A DNA stretch of 64,000 nucleotides, taken from Sphingomonas hengshuiensis (lineage in GTDB: Bacteria > Pseudomonadota > Alphaproteobacteria > Sphingomonadales > Sphingomonadaceae). Of this stretch, positions 1-8,702 are shown piece by piece. A program made the translations under genes and the position numbers. The stretch's first letter is position 1. Each line of letters begins with the position of its first letter. The stretch spans positions 124,001 to 188,000 of the forward strand of contig QFNF01000001.1 in assembly GCA_003240755.1 (NCBI GenBank). Direction: 5' to 3'. The notes under the pieces are model-generated. The model searched no databases. It was not told the DNA's origin and saw nothing but the letters and a program-made list of their open reading frames with translations.

Positions 1-516
1 GTTGGCGACGACGCGCCCGTTCGGCTTGCGCGGCGTGTAGGGGACGCCCAGCGCCAGCGGATCGCGGGTGCCCGGCTGGCCGAGGTCGAGGCGCGTCAGG
101 TCGCCCGACAGCGCCATCCGCTTCAGCCCCGACGCCATGCCCAGATTATAGGCGAGCGGGTTCAGCGCGGGCATGGTGGTCACGGCGGCGGCGCGGTCGG
201 TCGGGCGTTCGGCCTGCAACGTCGCGCTGCGTACCGCGATCTTGATCGCGCGGCTGCCGATCACGGTGCCTTCGGACGGCGTGAACTGGAACCCGGTCGG
301 GTTGAGCGCGGTCCGCGACAGCGCGGCGGCGAGTCGCGGGTCGGCCGATGCGGGGGTGAACGACCCGAAACCGCCCAGCGGCATCCGGTCCATGTCGAGA
401 CGCTTGAGGACGCGCGGCGCACGCTGCTCCTGCGCGAACAGGGCAGGCGACGCACCGAGTCCGGCGGCGATCATTGCCCCCAGTCCGATGCCAGCCAAAA
501 TCCTGCGACCCGTCAT
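1..516 (-). CDS. Exported protein of unknown function, cut by window edge
   Basis: Reading leftward from an ATG at 516, the frame stays open to position 1 (172 codons), so the 3' end lies outside the window. The first 30 or so residues look like a Sec signal peptide: a basic start (MTGRR), a hydrophobic Ala/Gly/Leu stretch, and a cleavage region around ALFAQ. The mature part begins QEQRAPRVLKRLDMDR and has no motif I recognise. It is divergent from the DUF3576 lipoprotein gene, with about 220 bases between them that could hold both promoters. I assign no function beyond likely periplasmic or envelope location. Confidence 0.7.
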   Translation of the reverse strand, partial: MTGRRILAGIGLGAMIAAGLGASPALFAQEQRAPRVLKRLDMDRMPLGGFGSFTPASADPRLAAALSRTALNPTGFQFTPSEGTVIGSRAIKIAVRSATLQAERPTDRAAAVTTMPALNPLAYNLGMASGLKRMALSGDLTRLDLGQPGTRDPLALGVPYTPRKPNGRVVAN

Positions 517-739
517 GTCTTTCCTCACTCCCCGCCAATGGCGCTAACACGATTCGGTTGCGTGTATCCACCGCGTGCCGTCGCTTTCCCGGTCACTGTT
601 GCATCGAACACACATATTTGTCGGACCAACGGCGTCGGGCGTCCGGATGCCGCCCGCACCAACCCGCTTGCCGCGTCCGCGCCACCTCCTATAGAAGCGC
701 TCCGAACTGCCCTATTGGCCTGTAGTCAAGGAACCGCCG

Positions 740-1174
740 ATGAACCGCCCGCTGCTGATCGCGTTGCTGGCAACGCTTGCCCTGCCGATGGCCGCGTGCA
801 GCGGGGGCAAGGGGCGCGTCGCGGGCGACCTCGCCGCGTCGAAGGTGACGACGATCGGCGTCAACAGCTATCTGTGGCGCGCCAGCCTCGACACGCTGTC
901 GTTCATGCCGCTGACCCAGACCGATTCGAACGGTGGCGTCATCGTCACCGACTGGTACGTCAACCCGGCGACCCCGACCGAGCGGACCAAGGTGACGGTC
1001 ACGATCCTCGACCAGGACCTGCGCGCCGATGCGCTGCGCGTCGCCGCGCTGCGCCAGGTGAACCAGAACGGCCAGTGGATCGAGGCGCCGGTCGCCGCCG
1101 CCACCGTCCAGAAGCTGGAAGACATCATCCTGACCCGCGCCCGCGACCTGCGCCGCGGCGCCATCACGGGCTGA
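740..1174 (+). CDS. DUF3576 family lipoprotein
   Basis: A 144-residue protein. The first 20 residues form a lipoprotein signal ending in the lipobox-like PMAAC, so lipid attachment at Cys20 is expected. The body ([17 protein letters not shown], then GGVIVTDWY, then a C-terminal helix rich in Arg and Leu) matches the alphaproteobacterial DUF3576 family, whose function is unknown. It lies just upstream of leuS, ten bases apart, which is its usual place in alphaproteobacteria, so it is probably the first gene of the leuS-lptE-holA transcript. The next two genes suggest an outer-membrane theme, but no role is proven. Confidence 0.88.
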   Translation: MNRPLLIALLATLALPMAACSGGKGRVAGDLAASKVTTIGVNSYLWRASLDTLSFMPLTQTDSNGGVIVTDWYVNPATPTERTKVTVTILDQDLRADALRVAALRQVNQNGQWIEAPVAAATVQKLEDIILTRARDLRRGAITG

Positions 1175-1184
1175 ACCGACGATC

Positions 1185-3680
1185 ATGACTCCGCGTTTTT
1201 CGCCGGCCGAGGCCGATGCGCGCTGGCAGGCGGCGTGGGACGATGCCCGGACCTTCGTCGCCGACGATGCGTCGCCCCGCCCCAAGCGCTACGTCCTCGA
1301 GATGTTCCCCTATCCGTCGGGGCGCATCCATATGGGGCATGTCCGCAACTATACGATGGGCGACGTGCTGGCGCGGTTCCTGCGGATGACCGGGCATGAG
1401 GTGCTCCACCCGATGGGGTGGGATGCGTTCGGCATGCCGGCCGAGAATGCGGCGATGGAGAAGAAGGTCCATCCGGGGCAGTGGACCTATGCCAATATCG
1501 CGGCGATGAAGGCGCAGTTGAAGCGCCTTGGCCTCGCCTTCGACTGGAGCCGCGAATTCGCGACCTGCGATCCCGACTATTACGGCCACGAACAGGCGCT
1601 GTTCCTCGAACTGCTGAAGGGCGGTCTGGTCTATCGCCGGGAATCGGCGGTCAACTGGGACCCGGTCGACATGACCGTGCTGGCCAACGAACAGGTGATC
1701 GACGGGCGCGGCTGGCGTTCGGGCGCGCTGGTCGAGAAGCGCAAGCTGAGCCAGTGGTTCCTCCGGATCACCGACTTCGCCGACGACCTGCTCGACGGCC
1801 TGGGCAGCCTCGACCAGTGGCCCGACAAGGTCCGGTTGATGCAGGAGAACTGGATCGGCAAGTCGGAAGGGCTGCAATTCGCGTTCCAGCCGGTCAAGCC
1901 GTTCGATCAGCAGATCGAGGTCTATTCGACGCGTCCCGACACGATCTTCGGCGCGAGCTTCGTCGCGATCGCCGCCGATCATCCGATCGCGCGGGCGCTG
2001 GCCGAAGGTAACGCCGCCGCCGCCGCGTTCATCGAGCTGTGCAAGCAGGGCGGGACCACCGCCGCCGAACTGGAAACCGCCGAGAAGCTGGGTTTCGACA
2101 CCGGGCATCGGATGCGGCATCCGTTCGACGCGGGTGTCGAGCTGCCGGTCTATATCGCGAACTTCGTGCTGATGGACTATGGCACCGGCGCGGTGATGGG
2201 CGTGCCGGCACACGACCAGCGCGACCTCGATTTCGCGCGGAAATACGGGCTGGAGGTTCGCCGGGTCGTGGCGGACGGCGATCTGGCCGATCCGGTGTTC
2301 GACGGCGACGAGGCCTATACCGGTCCCGGCCGGCTGGTGAATTCCGGCTTCCTCGACGACATGGATGTCGCCGCCGCCAAGCGCGCGGTGATCGATCGCG
2401 CCGAAGCCGGCGGCTGGGGCAAGGGCACCACCGTGTGGCGGCTGCGCGACTGGGGGGTCAGCCGCCAGCGTTACTGGGGCACGCCGATCCCGATCGTGCA
2501 TTGCGATGCGTGCGGGGCGGTGCCGGTGCCGACCGATCAGTTGCCGGTGAAGCTGCCCGACGACGTGTCGTTCGACATTCCCGGCAATCCGCTCGATCGC
2601 CATCCGACATGGAAGCACGTCGGTTGCCCGGCGTGTGGGAGCCCGGCGCGGCGCGAGACCGACACGCTCGACACCTTCGTCGATTCGTCATGGTATTTCA
2701 TCCGCTTCGCCAGCCAGCCCGATGACAGACCATTCGACCGGGCGGTTGCGGAAAGCTGGCTGCCGGTCGGCCAGTATATCGGCGGGGTCGAGCATGCGAT
2801 CCTGCACCTGCTCTATGCGCGGTTCTGGACGCGGGCGCTCAACCATGTCGGGCTGATCGACCTGAAGGAACCGTTCGCCGGGCTGTTCACGCAGGGCATG
2901 GTCACGCACGAGACGTACCGGTCGGCGGACGGCCGCTGGCTGGCACCGTCCGAAGTGACCGATGGCATCGAGACCGCGACCGGTGCGGCGATCACTGTCG
3001 GCCGTGTCGAGAAGATGTCGAAGTCGAAGAAGAACACGGTCGATCCCGAACCGATTCTCGATCGCTACGGCGCCGATGCCGCCCGCTGGTTCATGCTGTC
3101 CGACAGCCCGCCCGAACGCGACCTGCCGTGGAGCGAGGCCGGGATCGAAGGCGCCGAGCGCTTCGTCAAGCGGGTGTGGAAGCTGGTCGCGGCGCACGAG
3201 GCCGGCGGCACCAGCCCGAGCGCGCTGACCCGCGTCGTCCATCGCACCATCGCCGGCGTCGCCGACGACATCACCGCGCTGCAGTTCAACAAGGCGGTGG
3301 CCAAGCTCTATTCGCTGCTGGGCGAGGCGGAGAAGGCGAAGGGCATGTCGGATGCCGACATGGACGCGCTGCTGCTGCTGGTCAGCCCGATGATCCCGCA
3401 TCTGGCCGAGGAGGCGTGGTCGCAGCTCGGGCGTCCCGGGCTGATCGCCGACGCCGCATGGCCGCTGGTCGATGCGGCGATGCTGGTCGATGCGGAATCG
3501 ACGATCGCGGTACAGGTGAACGGCAAGCTGCGCGACACCATCGTCCTGCCCAAGGGCGCGGCGAAGGATGCGGCCGAAGCCGCGGCGCTGGCGAGCGAGA
3601 AGATCGTCCGCGCGCTGGAGGGCAAGGCGCCGCGCAAGATCATCGTCGTGCCCGACCGCCTCGTGAACATCGTCGCATGA
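1185..3680 (+). CDS. leuS: Leucyl-tRNA synthetase
   Basis: An 831-residue class I aminoacyl-tRNA synthetase that charges tRNA-Leu in the cytoplasm. The HIGH-type motif is HMGH near residue 50, in the [17 protein letters not shown] context. The KMSKS motif is complete (EKMSKSKKN, around residue 610). The CP1 editing domain is present between them ([12 protein letters not shown] and [13 protein letters not shown]). The C-terminal part carries the anticodon-binding helices and a VQVNGKLRD segment. The length is a little short of the E. coli enzyme (860), as is common in alphaproteobacteria. Its stop overlaps the lptE start in ATGA, indicating coupled translation. Confidence 0.98.
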   Translation: MTPRFSPAEADARWQAAWDDARTFVADDASPRPKRYVLEMFPYPSGRIHMGHVRNYTMGDVLARFLRMTGHEVLHPMGWDAFGMPAENAAMEKKVHPGQWTYANIAAMKAQLKRLGLAFDWSREFATCDPDYYGHEQALFLELLKGGLVYRRESAVNWDPVDMTVLANEQVIDGRGWRSGALVEKRKLSQWFLRITDFADDLLDGLGSLDQWPDKVRLMQENWIGKSEGLQFAFQPVKPFDQQIEVYSTRPDTIFGASFVAIAADHPIARALAEGNAAAAAFIELCKQGGTTAAELETAEKLGFDTGHRMRHPFDAGVELPVYIANFVLMDYGTGAVMGVPAHDQRDLDFARKYGLEVRRVVADGDLADPVFDGDEAYTGPGRLVNSGFLDDMDVAAAKRAVIDRAEAGGWGKGTTVWRLRDWGVSRQRYWGTPIPIVHCDACGAVPVPTDQLPVKLPDDVSFDIPGNPLDRHPTWKHVGCPACGSPARRETDTLDTFVDSSWYFIRFASQPDDRPFDRAVAESWLPVGQYIGGVEHAILHLLYARFWTRALNHVGLIDLKEPFAGLFTQGMVTHETYRSADGRWLAPSEVTDGIETATGAAITVGRVEKMSKSKKNTVDPEPILDRYGADAARWFMLSDSPPERDLPWSEAGIEGAERFVKRVWKLVAAHEAGGTSPSALTRVVHRTIAGVADDITALQFNKAVAKLYSLLGEAEKAKGMSDADMDALLLLVSPMIPHLAEEAWSQLGRPGLIADAAWPLVDAAMLVDAESTIAVQVNGKLRDTIVLPKGAAKDAAEAAALASEKIVRALEGKAPRKIIVVPDRLVNIVA

Positions 3681-4162
3681 TCCGCGCCGCCGTCCTTGCC
3701 GCCGCGCTGATGCTGGGCGGTTGCGGCCTGCGCCCGCTCTATGCCGGGGGCGAGGGCGGAATGGTGCGCCAGACGCTGTCGGGGGTCGAGGTGGCGCCGA
3801 TCGCCGGGCAGAATGGCTGGCTGATGACGAATGCGCTGCGCGACCGGCTGCGTGCCGAAGGGCCGGCGCGCTACCGGCTCGAAATCCGGCTCGACGACGA
3901 CATTACCGGCCTGGGCGTGCGGCGCGACGATTCGATCACGCGCGAACGGCGGACGTTGCGCGCCCGCTACCAGTTGATCGACCTGTCGAACGGGGCGGTG
4001 ACGCTCGACGCGACGGCGGGGTCGGACGCCGGCATCGACGTGGTGCGGTCGGAATATGCGACGATCGCGGCGGAACGTACCGCGCTCGAGCGGCTGTCGG
4101 TGATCGTCGCCGACCAGATCGTGACCCGGATCGCGCTGACGCTGCCCAAGTCAGGCTCGTGA
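3677..4162 (+). CDS. lptE: LPS-assembly lipoprotein LptE
   Basis: A 161-residue lipoprotein. The signal ends [12 protein letters not shown], where GGCGLRPLY is the classic start of LptE, with lipidation at Cys16. LptE plugs the LptD barrel in the outer membrane and helps insert lipopolysaccharide (in sphingomonads it would handle lipid A or other LptD cargo). The start ATG overlaps the leuS stop (ATGA) and the 3' end overlaps the holA GTG start, so the three genes form a tight operon. This leuS-lptE-holA order is conserved in proteobacteria and supports the call despite the low sequence conservation of the family. Confidence 0.93.
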   Translation: MIRAAVLAAALMLGGCGLRPLYAGGEGGMVRQTLSGVEVAPIAGQNGWLMTNALRDRLRAEGPARYRLEIRLDDDITGLGVRRDDSITRERRTLRARYQLIDLSNGAVTLDATAGSDAGIDVVRSEYATIAAERTALERLSVIVADQIVTRIALTLPKSGS

Positions 4163-5163
4163 AGCTCCGGCCCGAGCAGGTCGCGGCCAAGCTCGACCGG
4201 CCCGGCCCCGATATCCGGCTGTACCTGTTCCATGGTCCCGACACGGCGGGCGCGATGGCGCTGGCCGCGCGACTGGCGAAGGGCGTGGGCGACGGGGCCG
4301 AGCGCGTCGACATCGACGGCGCGATGCTCAAGGGCCGCCCCGGCCTGCTCGCCGACGAAGCCGCCTCGCTGTCGCTGTTCGGCGACGCCCGCCATATCCG
4401 CGTGAGCGGCATGGGCGAGGAATCGGTGGAGGCGGTGACGCTGCTGCTCGCCGCCGAGCGTGCCGGCAATCCGGTCGCAGCGATCGCGCCGGGCGTCAAG
4501 GGCACATCGAAACTGGTGAAGCTGGTCACGGCATCGCTCAACGCCGTGGCGGTGGCCTGCTACGTCCCCGATGCGGCGCAGGCGGCGAAGCTGGCGGTGA
4601 CGATGGCACGCGACCATGGCCTCAGGCTGCTGGGCGACGTGCCCGACCGGCTGGCGGCGGTCACGGGGGGCGACCGCGCGGTGCTGGCCAGCGAGATCGA
4701 AAAGCTGGCGCTGTTCCTCGATGCGTCGCCCGAACGACCGCGCGATGCCGATGGGGAAGCGTTCGACGCGATCGGCGCATCGATCGCCGACGCCGAACTG
4801 GGCGGGATCGTCAGCGCGATGATCGCCGGCGACGCGGCGGCGGCGGCATTGCCCGAAATGCCGGGCGGCGCGATCCCGCTGTTGCGGGCCGTCGCGCGAC
4901 GGCTGCTGTCGCTGGCCGAGATGCGCGCCGATATCGACGAGGGCGAGAGCGTCGACCGGGTGATGGAGCGCCACCGGGTGTTCTTCAAGGAACAGGCCGC
5001 CACCGCGCAGGCGCTGCGCCGCTGGGACGCGCCCCGGCTGGCCCGCGCGCTGGAGCGGATTCGCGATGCCGAACGCGCCGTGCTGTCGGGCAGCGGCCTT
5101 GGCGACGTGATGACCGCCGCCGAAGCGATCGCCATCGCGCGGGCGGCGGCGCGGGGACGATAA
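4159..5163 (+). CDS. holA: DNA polymerase III delta subunit (clamp loader)
   Basis: A 334-residue protein starting at a GTG that overlaps the lptE TGA (GTGA). The opening [14 protein letters not shown] followed by LYLFHGPD is typical of alphaproteobacterial HolA. Delta opens the beta sliding clamp as part of the clamp loader. The later VMERHRVFFKEQAATAQALRRW region is the conserved C-terminal collar domain. I chose the GTG because the protein begins at the family's normal point and no ATG exists nearby. It is followed after about 80 bases by tRNA-Leu. Confidence 0.95.
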   Translation: MKLRPEQVAAKLDRPGPDIRLYLFHGPDTAGAMALAARLAKGVGDGAERVDIDGAMLKGRPGLLADEAASLSLFGDARHIRVSGMGEESVEAVTLLLAAERAGNPVAAIAPGVKGTSKLVKLVTASLNAVAVACYVPDAAQAAKLAVTMARDHGLRLLGDVPDRLAAVTGGDRAVLASEIEKLALFLDASPERPRDADGEAFDAIGASIADAELGGIVSAMIAGDAAAAALPEMPGGAIPLLRAVARRLLSLAEMRADIDEGESVDRVMERHRVFFKEQAATAQALRRWDAPRLARALERIRDAERAVLSGSGLGDVMTAAEAIAIARAAARGR

Positions 5164-5241
5164 AAGCATTTGCGTGGGCGGCTGGGCGCTGCTAGGGGCA
5201 CGCTCCTGCCAGCCAAGGGGGCGACCCCAAGGTGTTCACGT

Positions 5242-5328
5242 GCGGTCGTGGCGGAACTGGTAGACGCGCAACGTTGAGGTCGTTGTGGCCGAAAGGCCGT
5301 GGAAGTTCGAGTCTTCTCGACCGCACCA
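5242..5328 (+). tRNA. tRNA-Leu, anticodon GAG
   Basis: An 87-base type II tRNA. The acceptor arms GCGGTCG and CGACCGC pair fully and CCA is encoded at 5326-5328. The anticodon stem is CAACG/CGTTG, with loop TTGAGGT placing GAG at 5276-5278 (reads CUC and CUU). A long variable arm (TGGCCGAAAGGCC) and the TTCGAGT T-loop confirm the leucine class. Confidence 0.96.
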
Positions 5329-5738
5329 CTCCCGATCAGAACAGGGCCCGCAGGTGCCGACTGGTCGGGATGCCCGCCGATGGCGGACATGGCCCGGCGG
5401 AGCGCGGGGTCGTCGGTCGCCAGCTTCCACCGTATCGCTTCGCCGAGGTAGCGGGTGTCGAGCCTGCTGTTGAGACCGGTCCGGTCTGTCCCGATGTCGG
5501 CGTCTGACAGCGGCGTCCCCGATGGTGCGGTTCGTCGATTCCGTCGGCCCGATGGTCGGCGGATGCGGCATCCTCGCCGGGTGATGCCCCGGACGGTTCC
5601 GATCGCGCAAGGGGGGCGGGGCGCATCAGCCGGATGCCGCCGGCCGATGACCGGAGAGCGTCTGCGTCGCCCAAATCGGTCGTTATGATATCTCCGCCGC
5701 CGGTCGCCGGTCGCCGGTTTCCCTGCTATGCACGGGTC
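5329..5738. other. 410-base gene-free stretch
   Basis: Lies between tRNA-Leu and the hydrolase gene. Only short overlapping frames run through it and none starts with a convincing ribosome binding site. One minus-strand frame around 5340-5510 has a protein-like composition, but it has no start, no stop in a sensible place and no match I recognise. It may be an eroded gene or chance. No promoter or terminator is clear. Confidence 0.5.
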
Positions 5739-6449
5739 ATGACGCCTGTTCTCTTCCTTCCCGGCCTGTTGTGTGACGCTACGCTCTGGCGGGCGCAGAT
5801 CGACGGCCTTGCGGACATGGTCGCCCCCATGGTCGCGGACCTGACGCTCGACCAGACCGTGGCCGGCATGGCACGGCGAACCCTGGCCGCCGCGCCGCCG
5901 CGCTTCGCGCTGGTCGCGCTGTCGATGGGCGGATATGTCGCGTTCGAGATACTGCGTCAGGCTCCGGAACGGGTGACGGGTCTGGCATTGTTCGACACAA
6001 GTGCCGCGCCGGACGCGCCGGAACGCGCGGCCGGCAGGCATGCGGCGATCGAATCGCTGGAACTGGGGCGGTTCCGCGGGGTCACGAGCCGCCTGCTCCC
6101 GCAACTCGTCCACCCCCGGCACGTCGATGGACCCTTGGCGGAGACGGTACAGGCGATGGCGTCGCGCGTCGGCGGCACCGCGTTTGCCCGCCAGCAGCGC
6201 GCGATCCTCGACCGACCCGACAGCCGACCGATCCTCCCGACGATAACGGTCCCCACGCTGGTGGCGGTCGGTAAGGACGATGTTCTGACGCCGCCTGCTG
6301 ATGCGGCGGAAATCCATGCCGGCATCCCGCACGCCCGGTTGGAGGTGCTGCCGGAATGCGGGCACCTTCCCGCTCTGGAACAGCCGGAGCGGACGACCGA
6401 ACTCATTCGCGACCTGCTGCGCCGCTGCCCGTCCGCCGACAGGCGCTGA
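5739..6449 (+). CDS. Alpha/beta-fold hydrolase
   Basis: A 236-residue single-domain alpha/beta hydrolase. The N-terminal beta strand and oxyanion loop appear as LFLPGLLCD. The nucleophile elbow is LSMGGY (Ser at about residue 66). The acid is in the VGKDDVLTPP strand and the catalytic His is in ECGHLPALEQPE near the C-terminus. The length and the short cap suggest a small esterase or lactonase, but the substrate cannot be read from the sequence. The frame is open further upstream, but the ATG at 5739 is the first start that places the hydrophobic strand at the normal position. It stands alone, with no operon partners. Confidence 0.85.
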   Translation: MTPVLFLPGLLCDATLWRAQIDGLADMVAPMVADLTLDQTVAGMARRTLAAAPPRFALVALSMGGYVAFEILRQAPERVTGLALFDTSAAPDAPERAAGRHAAIESLELGRFRGVTSRLLPQLVHPRHVDGPLAETVQAMASRVGGTAFARQQRAILDRPDSRPILPTITVPTLVAVGKDDVLTPPADAAEIHAGIPHARLEVLPECGHLPALEQPERTTELIRDLLRRCPSADRR

Positions 6450-6790
6450 CGATCCGTCGGGAGAGGGGGGGCGGCGCATCCGCCCCGATCGCCAGGCAAT
6501 TCGCGCCCGGAGCGGCGACATGGCGGGCATGGGCGGCGGCGCGGATGGGCCGGGGGTGCAGCAGGCCGTCATCCGGACTTGAGCAGACCGGCATCCCCGC
6601 CCCCGGATGAACGGCAGGCGCCGGATGTCCCCATGGTCGCCAGTCCTGTGCAGCAGTCGGCAGGCAACCCGATGATGCGGTTTCGATTTGGGCATGGTTT
6701 CCATGCCCGATGCCCGATACACAACCGCGCAGACAGTTGGCCCCGCGCCAGGCGGTCCTGCGTGAGACGACTCTATCCATCTGGGGAACC
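6450..6790. other. Intergenic stretch, about 340 bases
   Basis: Between the hydrolase and histidine kinase genes. It is GC-rich with no tRNA, repeat or convincing small gene. The kinase frame extends upstream to an ATG at 6710, so part of this may be coding if that start is used. No recognisable promoter box was found. Confidence 0.4.
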
Positions 6791-8569
6791 ATGCTCGGCT
6801 CAACTTCTCTCGCGCACCTGCTTCGCCGGGTTGCCTCGTCGGGCAGGCGTCCCGGTGCGCGCGACTATGCCGTCGCGATGGCAGCCCTCGCGGTTCTGGC
6901 CATCGTCCAGAACCGTGTGCTGGGCGCTTCGGCACCATGGTTCATCTTCACGCCCGCCATCGTCCTGCTGACGCTGTTTTTCGGAACCGGTCCCGGCGTC
7001 GCCGCCACGATCGCCGCTGCCGCATTTGCCGGCTATGTCGCCGCCAGTTCGTCCCATCCGCACCTGCCGAGTTCGACCCTGTGGACGGCGTCGGCGGCGT
7101 TCTGCCTCAGTACGCTGGGCCTTGTCTGGCTGGTGGCTGCGCTGCGGCGCGCGCTGCAGGATTCGGACGCGCTGCGCGCCGCCCGCGAACAGGACCATGC
7201 CGAAGCGGCGCGGCGGGAGGCCTTTCTGACGAGCGTCCTTGCCAGCTCGACCGATTGTATCAAGGTTCTCGACCTTGACGGGCGGCTCACCTTCATGAGC
7301 GAGGGTGGGCAGCGTGTGATGGAGGTCAGCGATTTCAACGCGATAGCCGGGTGCCCCTGGCCAGATTTCTGGGAAGGGGCCGGCAACACCGAGGCGCGGG
7401 CCGCGATTGCGGACGCGACGCGAGGGGCGTCCCGGAGTTTCGTCGGCGTGGCGGACACGATGGCCGGCGCGAAACGCTGGTGGCATGTGGCAGTCAGTCC
7501 GATCCGTGGCATCGACGGCAGCGTCGAACGCATCCTGTCGGTATCGCGGGATATCAGCGAGCTGCGCGCCAGCGAGGATGAGCGCGACCGGTTCGTCCGG
7601 CTGGCGGAGAACAGCACGGACTTTATCGGCATGGCGGGGCTTGATGGACGCATCTGGTATCTGAACGATGCCGGTCGCCGGATGGTCGGCCTGCAGGATG
7701 CCGATATCGGGCATCTGTTCGCCGAAGACTTCTTCCCGCCCGACCAGGCCGACTTCGTGGCGACCGTGGTCCGGCGCGCCGTCGACCGGCAGGGCCGATG
7801 GGAAGGGGAACTGGCGTTCCGCCATTTCCGGACGGGTGAAATCATTCCCATCCTGTACGCTGCCTTTCCGCTGACGGATCACGAGGGCAGGGTGATCGGG
7901 TTCGGAACCGTCACCCGCGACTTTCGCGAGCGCAAGCGCGCCGAAGAACAGCTACGGATGATGAACGGGGAACTCGCGCATCGGCTGAAGAACGTTCTTG
8001 CCGTGGTCCAGTCGATCGCGCACCAGACGCTGCATCGCGCCGCGGACCCGGTGTCGGCCAGCCATGATCTTTCCGCCCGGCTGGGCGCGCTGGGTGCGGC
8101 GACGGACGTGCTTACCAGTTCGTCCTGGCGTGCCGTGGACCTGCATGCGCTGTCCGAACAGGCACTGGCTCCCCATGGTCGGCTGGGTCACAGGATATTC
8201 CTCGACGGGCCTGCCCTTACGCTGCGGGCCGAAGTCGCCGTCGCCCTCGCGCTGGCGCTGCACGAACTTGCGACGAACGCCGTGAAATATGGCGCGCTGT
8301 CGAAGGACGGCGGGACCGTGACGTTGCGCTGGACCGTGGAGCAGCGCCCGGGGGGCGCCGATTTCGTGCTGCGCTGGAAAGAGGCCGGTGGCCCGGTCGT
8401 GACCCCGCCGACGCGCACCGGTTTCGGTTCGATCCTGATCGAGCGATCGCTGCGTTCGCACTTTGGCGGCCGCGCGACGATCGATTATCGGCCGGACGGG
8501 CTCCGCTTCGAACTCGAAGCGCCCTATGCCCTCGCTATCGCCGACGACGCGCGGCACGCGGCCGGATAG
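6791..8569 (+). CDS. Membrane PAS-domain histidine kinase, HWE family
   Basis: A 592-residue sensor kinase. Residues about 20-130 hold four hydrophobic segments resembling a DUF4118 (KdpD-type) membrane domain (WFIFTPAIVLLTLFFGTGPG). Two PAS domains follow, roughly 130-250 and 255-375; the second ends in GTVTRDFRERKRAEEQ. The dimerisation box is ELAHRLKNVLAVVQSI, with phospho-acceptor His at about 397. The ATPase part has the N-box LHELATNAVKYGALS and a final GFGSILIERS. This H-box and N-box pair is typical of the HWE/HisKA_2 group common in alphaproteobacteria, linked to general stress or light sensing. I chose the ATG at 6791 because GGGGA precedes it; an in-frame ATG at 6710 would add 27 residues. 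No response regulator is adjacent. Confidence 0.88.
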   Translation: MLGSTSLAHLLRRVASSGRRPGARDYAVAMAALAVLAIVQNRVLGASAPWFIFTPAIVLLTLFFGTGPGVAATIAAAAFAGYVAASSSHPHLPSSTLWTASAAFCLSTLGLVWLVAALRRALQDSDALRAAREQDHAEAARREAFLTSVLASSTDCIKVLDLDGRLTFMSEGGQRVMEVSDFNAIAGCPWPDFWEGAGNTEARAAIADATRGASRSFVGVADTMAGAKRWWHVAVSPIRGIDGSVERILSVSRDISELRASEDERDRFVRLAENSTDFIGMAGLDGRIWYLNDAGRRMVGLQDADIGHLFAEDFFPPDQADFVATVVRRAVDRQGRWEGELAFRHFRTGEIIPILYAAFPLTDHEGRVIGFGTVTRDFRERKRAEEQLRMMNGELAHRLKNVLAVVQSIAHQTLHRAADPVSASHDLSARLGALGAATDVLTSSSWRAVDLHALSEQALAPHGRLGHRIFLDGPALTLRAEVAVALALALHELATNAVKYGALSKDGGTVTLRWTVEQRPGGADFVLRWKEAGGPVVTPPTRTGFGSILIERSLRSHFGGRATIDYRPDGLRFELEAPYALAIADDARHAAG

Positions 8570-8658
8570 CGCCCGGATGGGTCCGGTCGGGCATGCCGCG
8601 GCATGGCCGGGTGCGGGGGCGGGCCGCACGCCGCTGCGGTCGCCATGAAGGGACTCCA

Positions 8659-8688
8659 TCGGGAGGGGCGACGCCGCGCCTCTCCCGA
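8659..8688. terminator. Candidate bidirectional terminator hairpin
   Basis: Inverted arms TCGGGAGGGGCG (8659-8670) and CGCCTCTCCCGA (8677-8688), with one G-T pair and a six-base loop, sit between two convergent genes (kinase and PQQ dehydrogenase). There is no strong T-tract on either side, so intrinsic termination is plausible but not certain. Confidence 0.5.
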
Positions 8689-8702
8689 CAGGGCAGCGGC
8701 GA

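Noticed and set aside
5340..5520. Protein-like minus-strand stretch after tRNA-Leu
   Set aside because: No start codon with a ribosome site, no recognisable homologue, and competing frames in the same place. At most a gene remnant.
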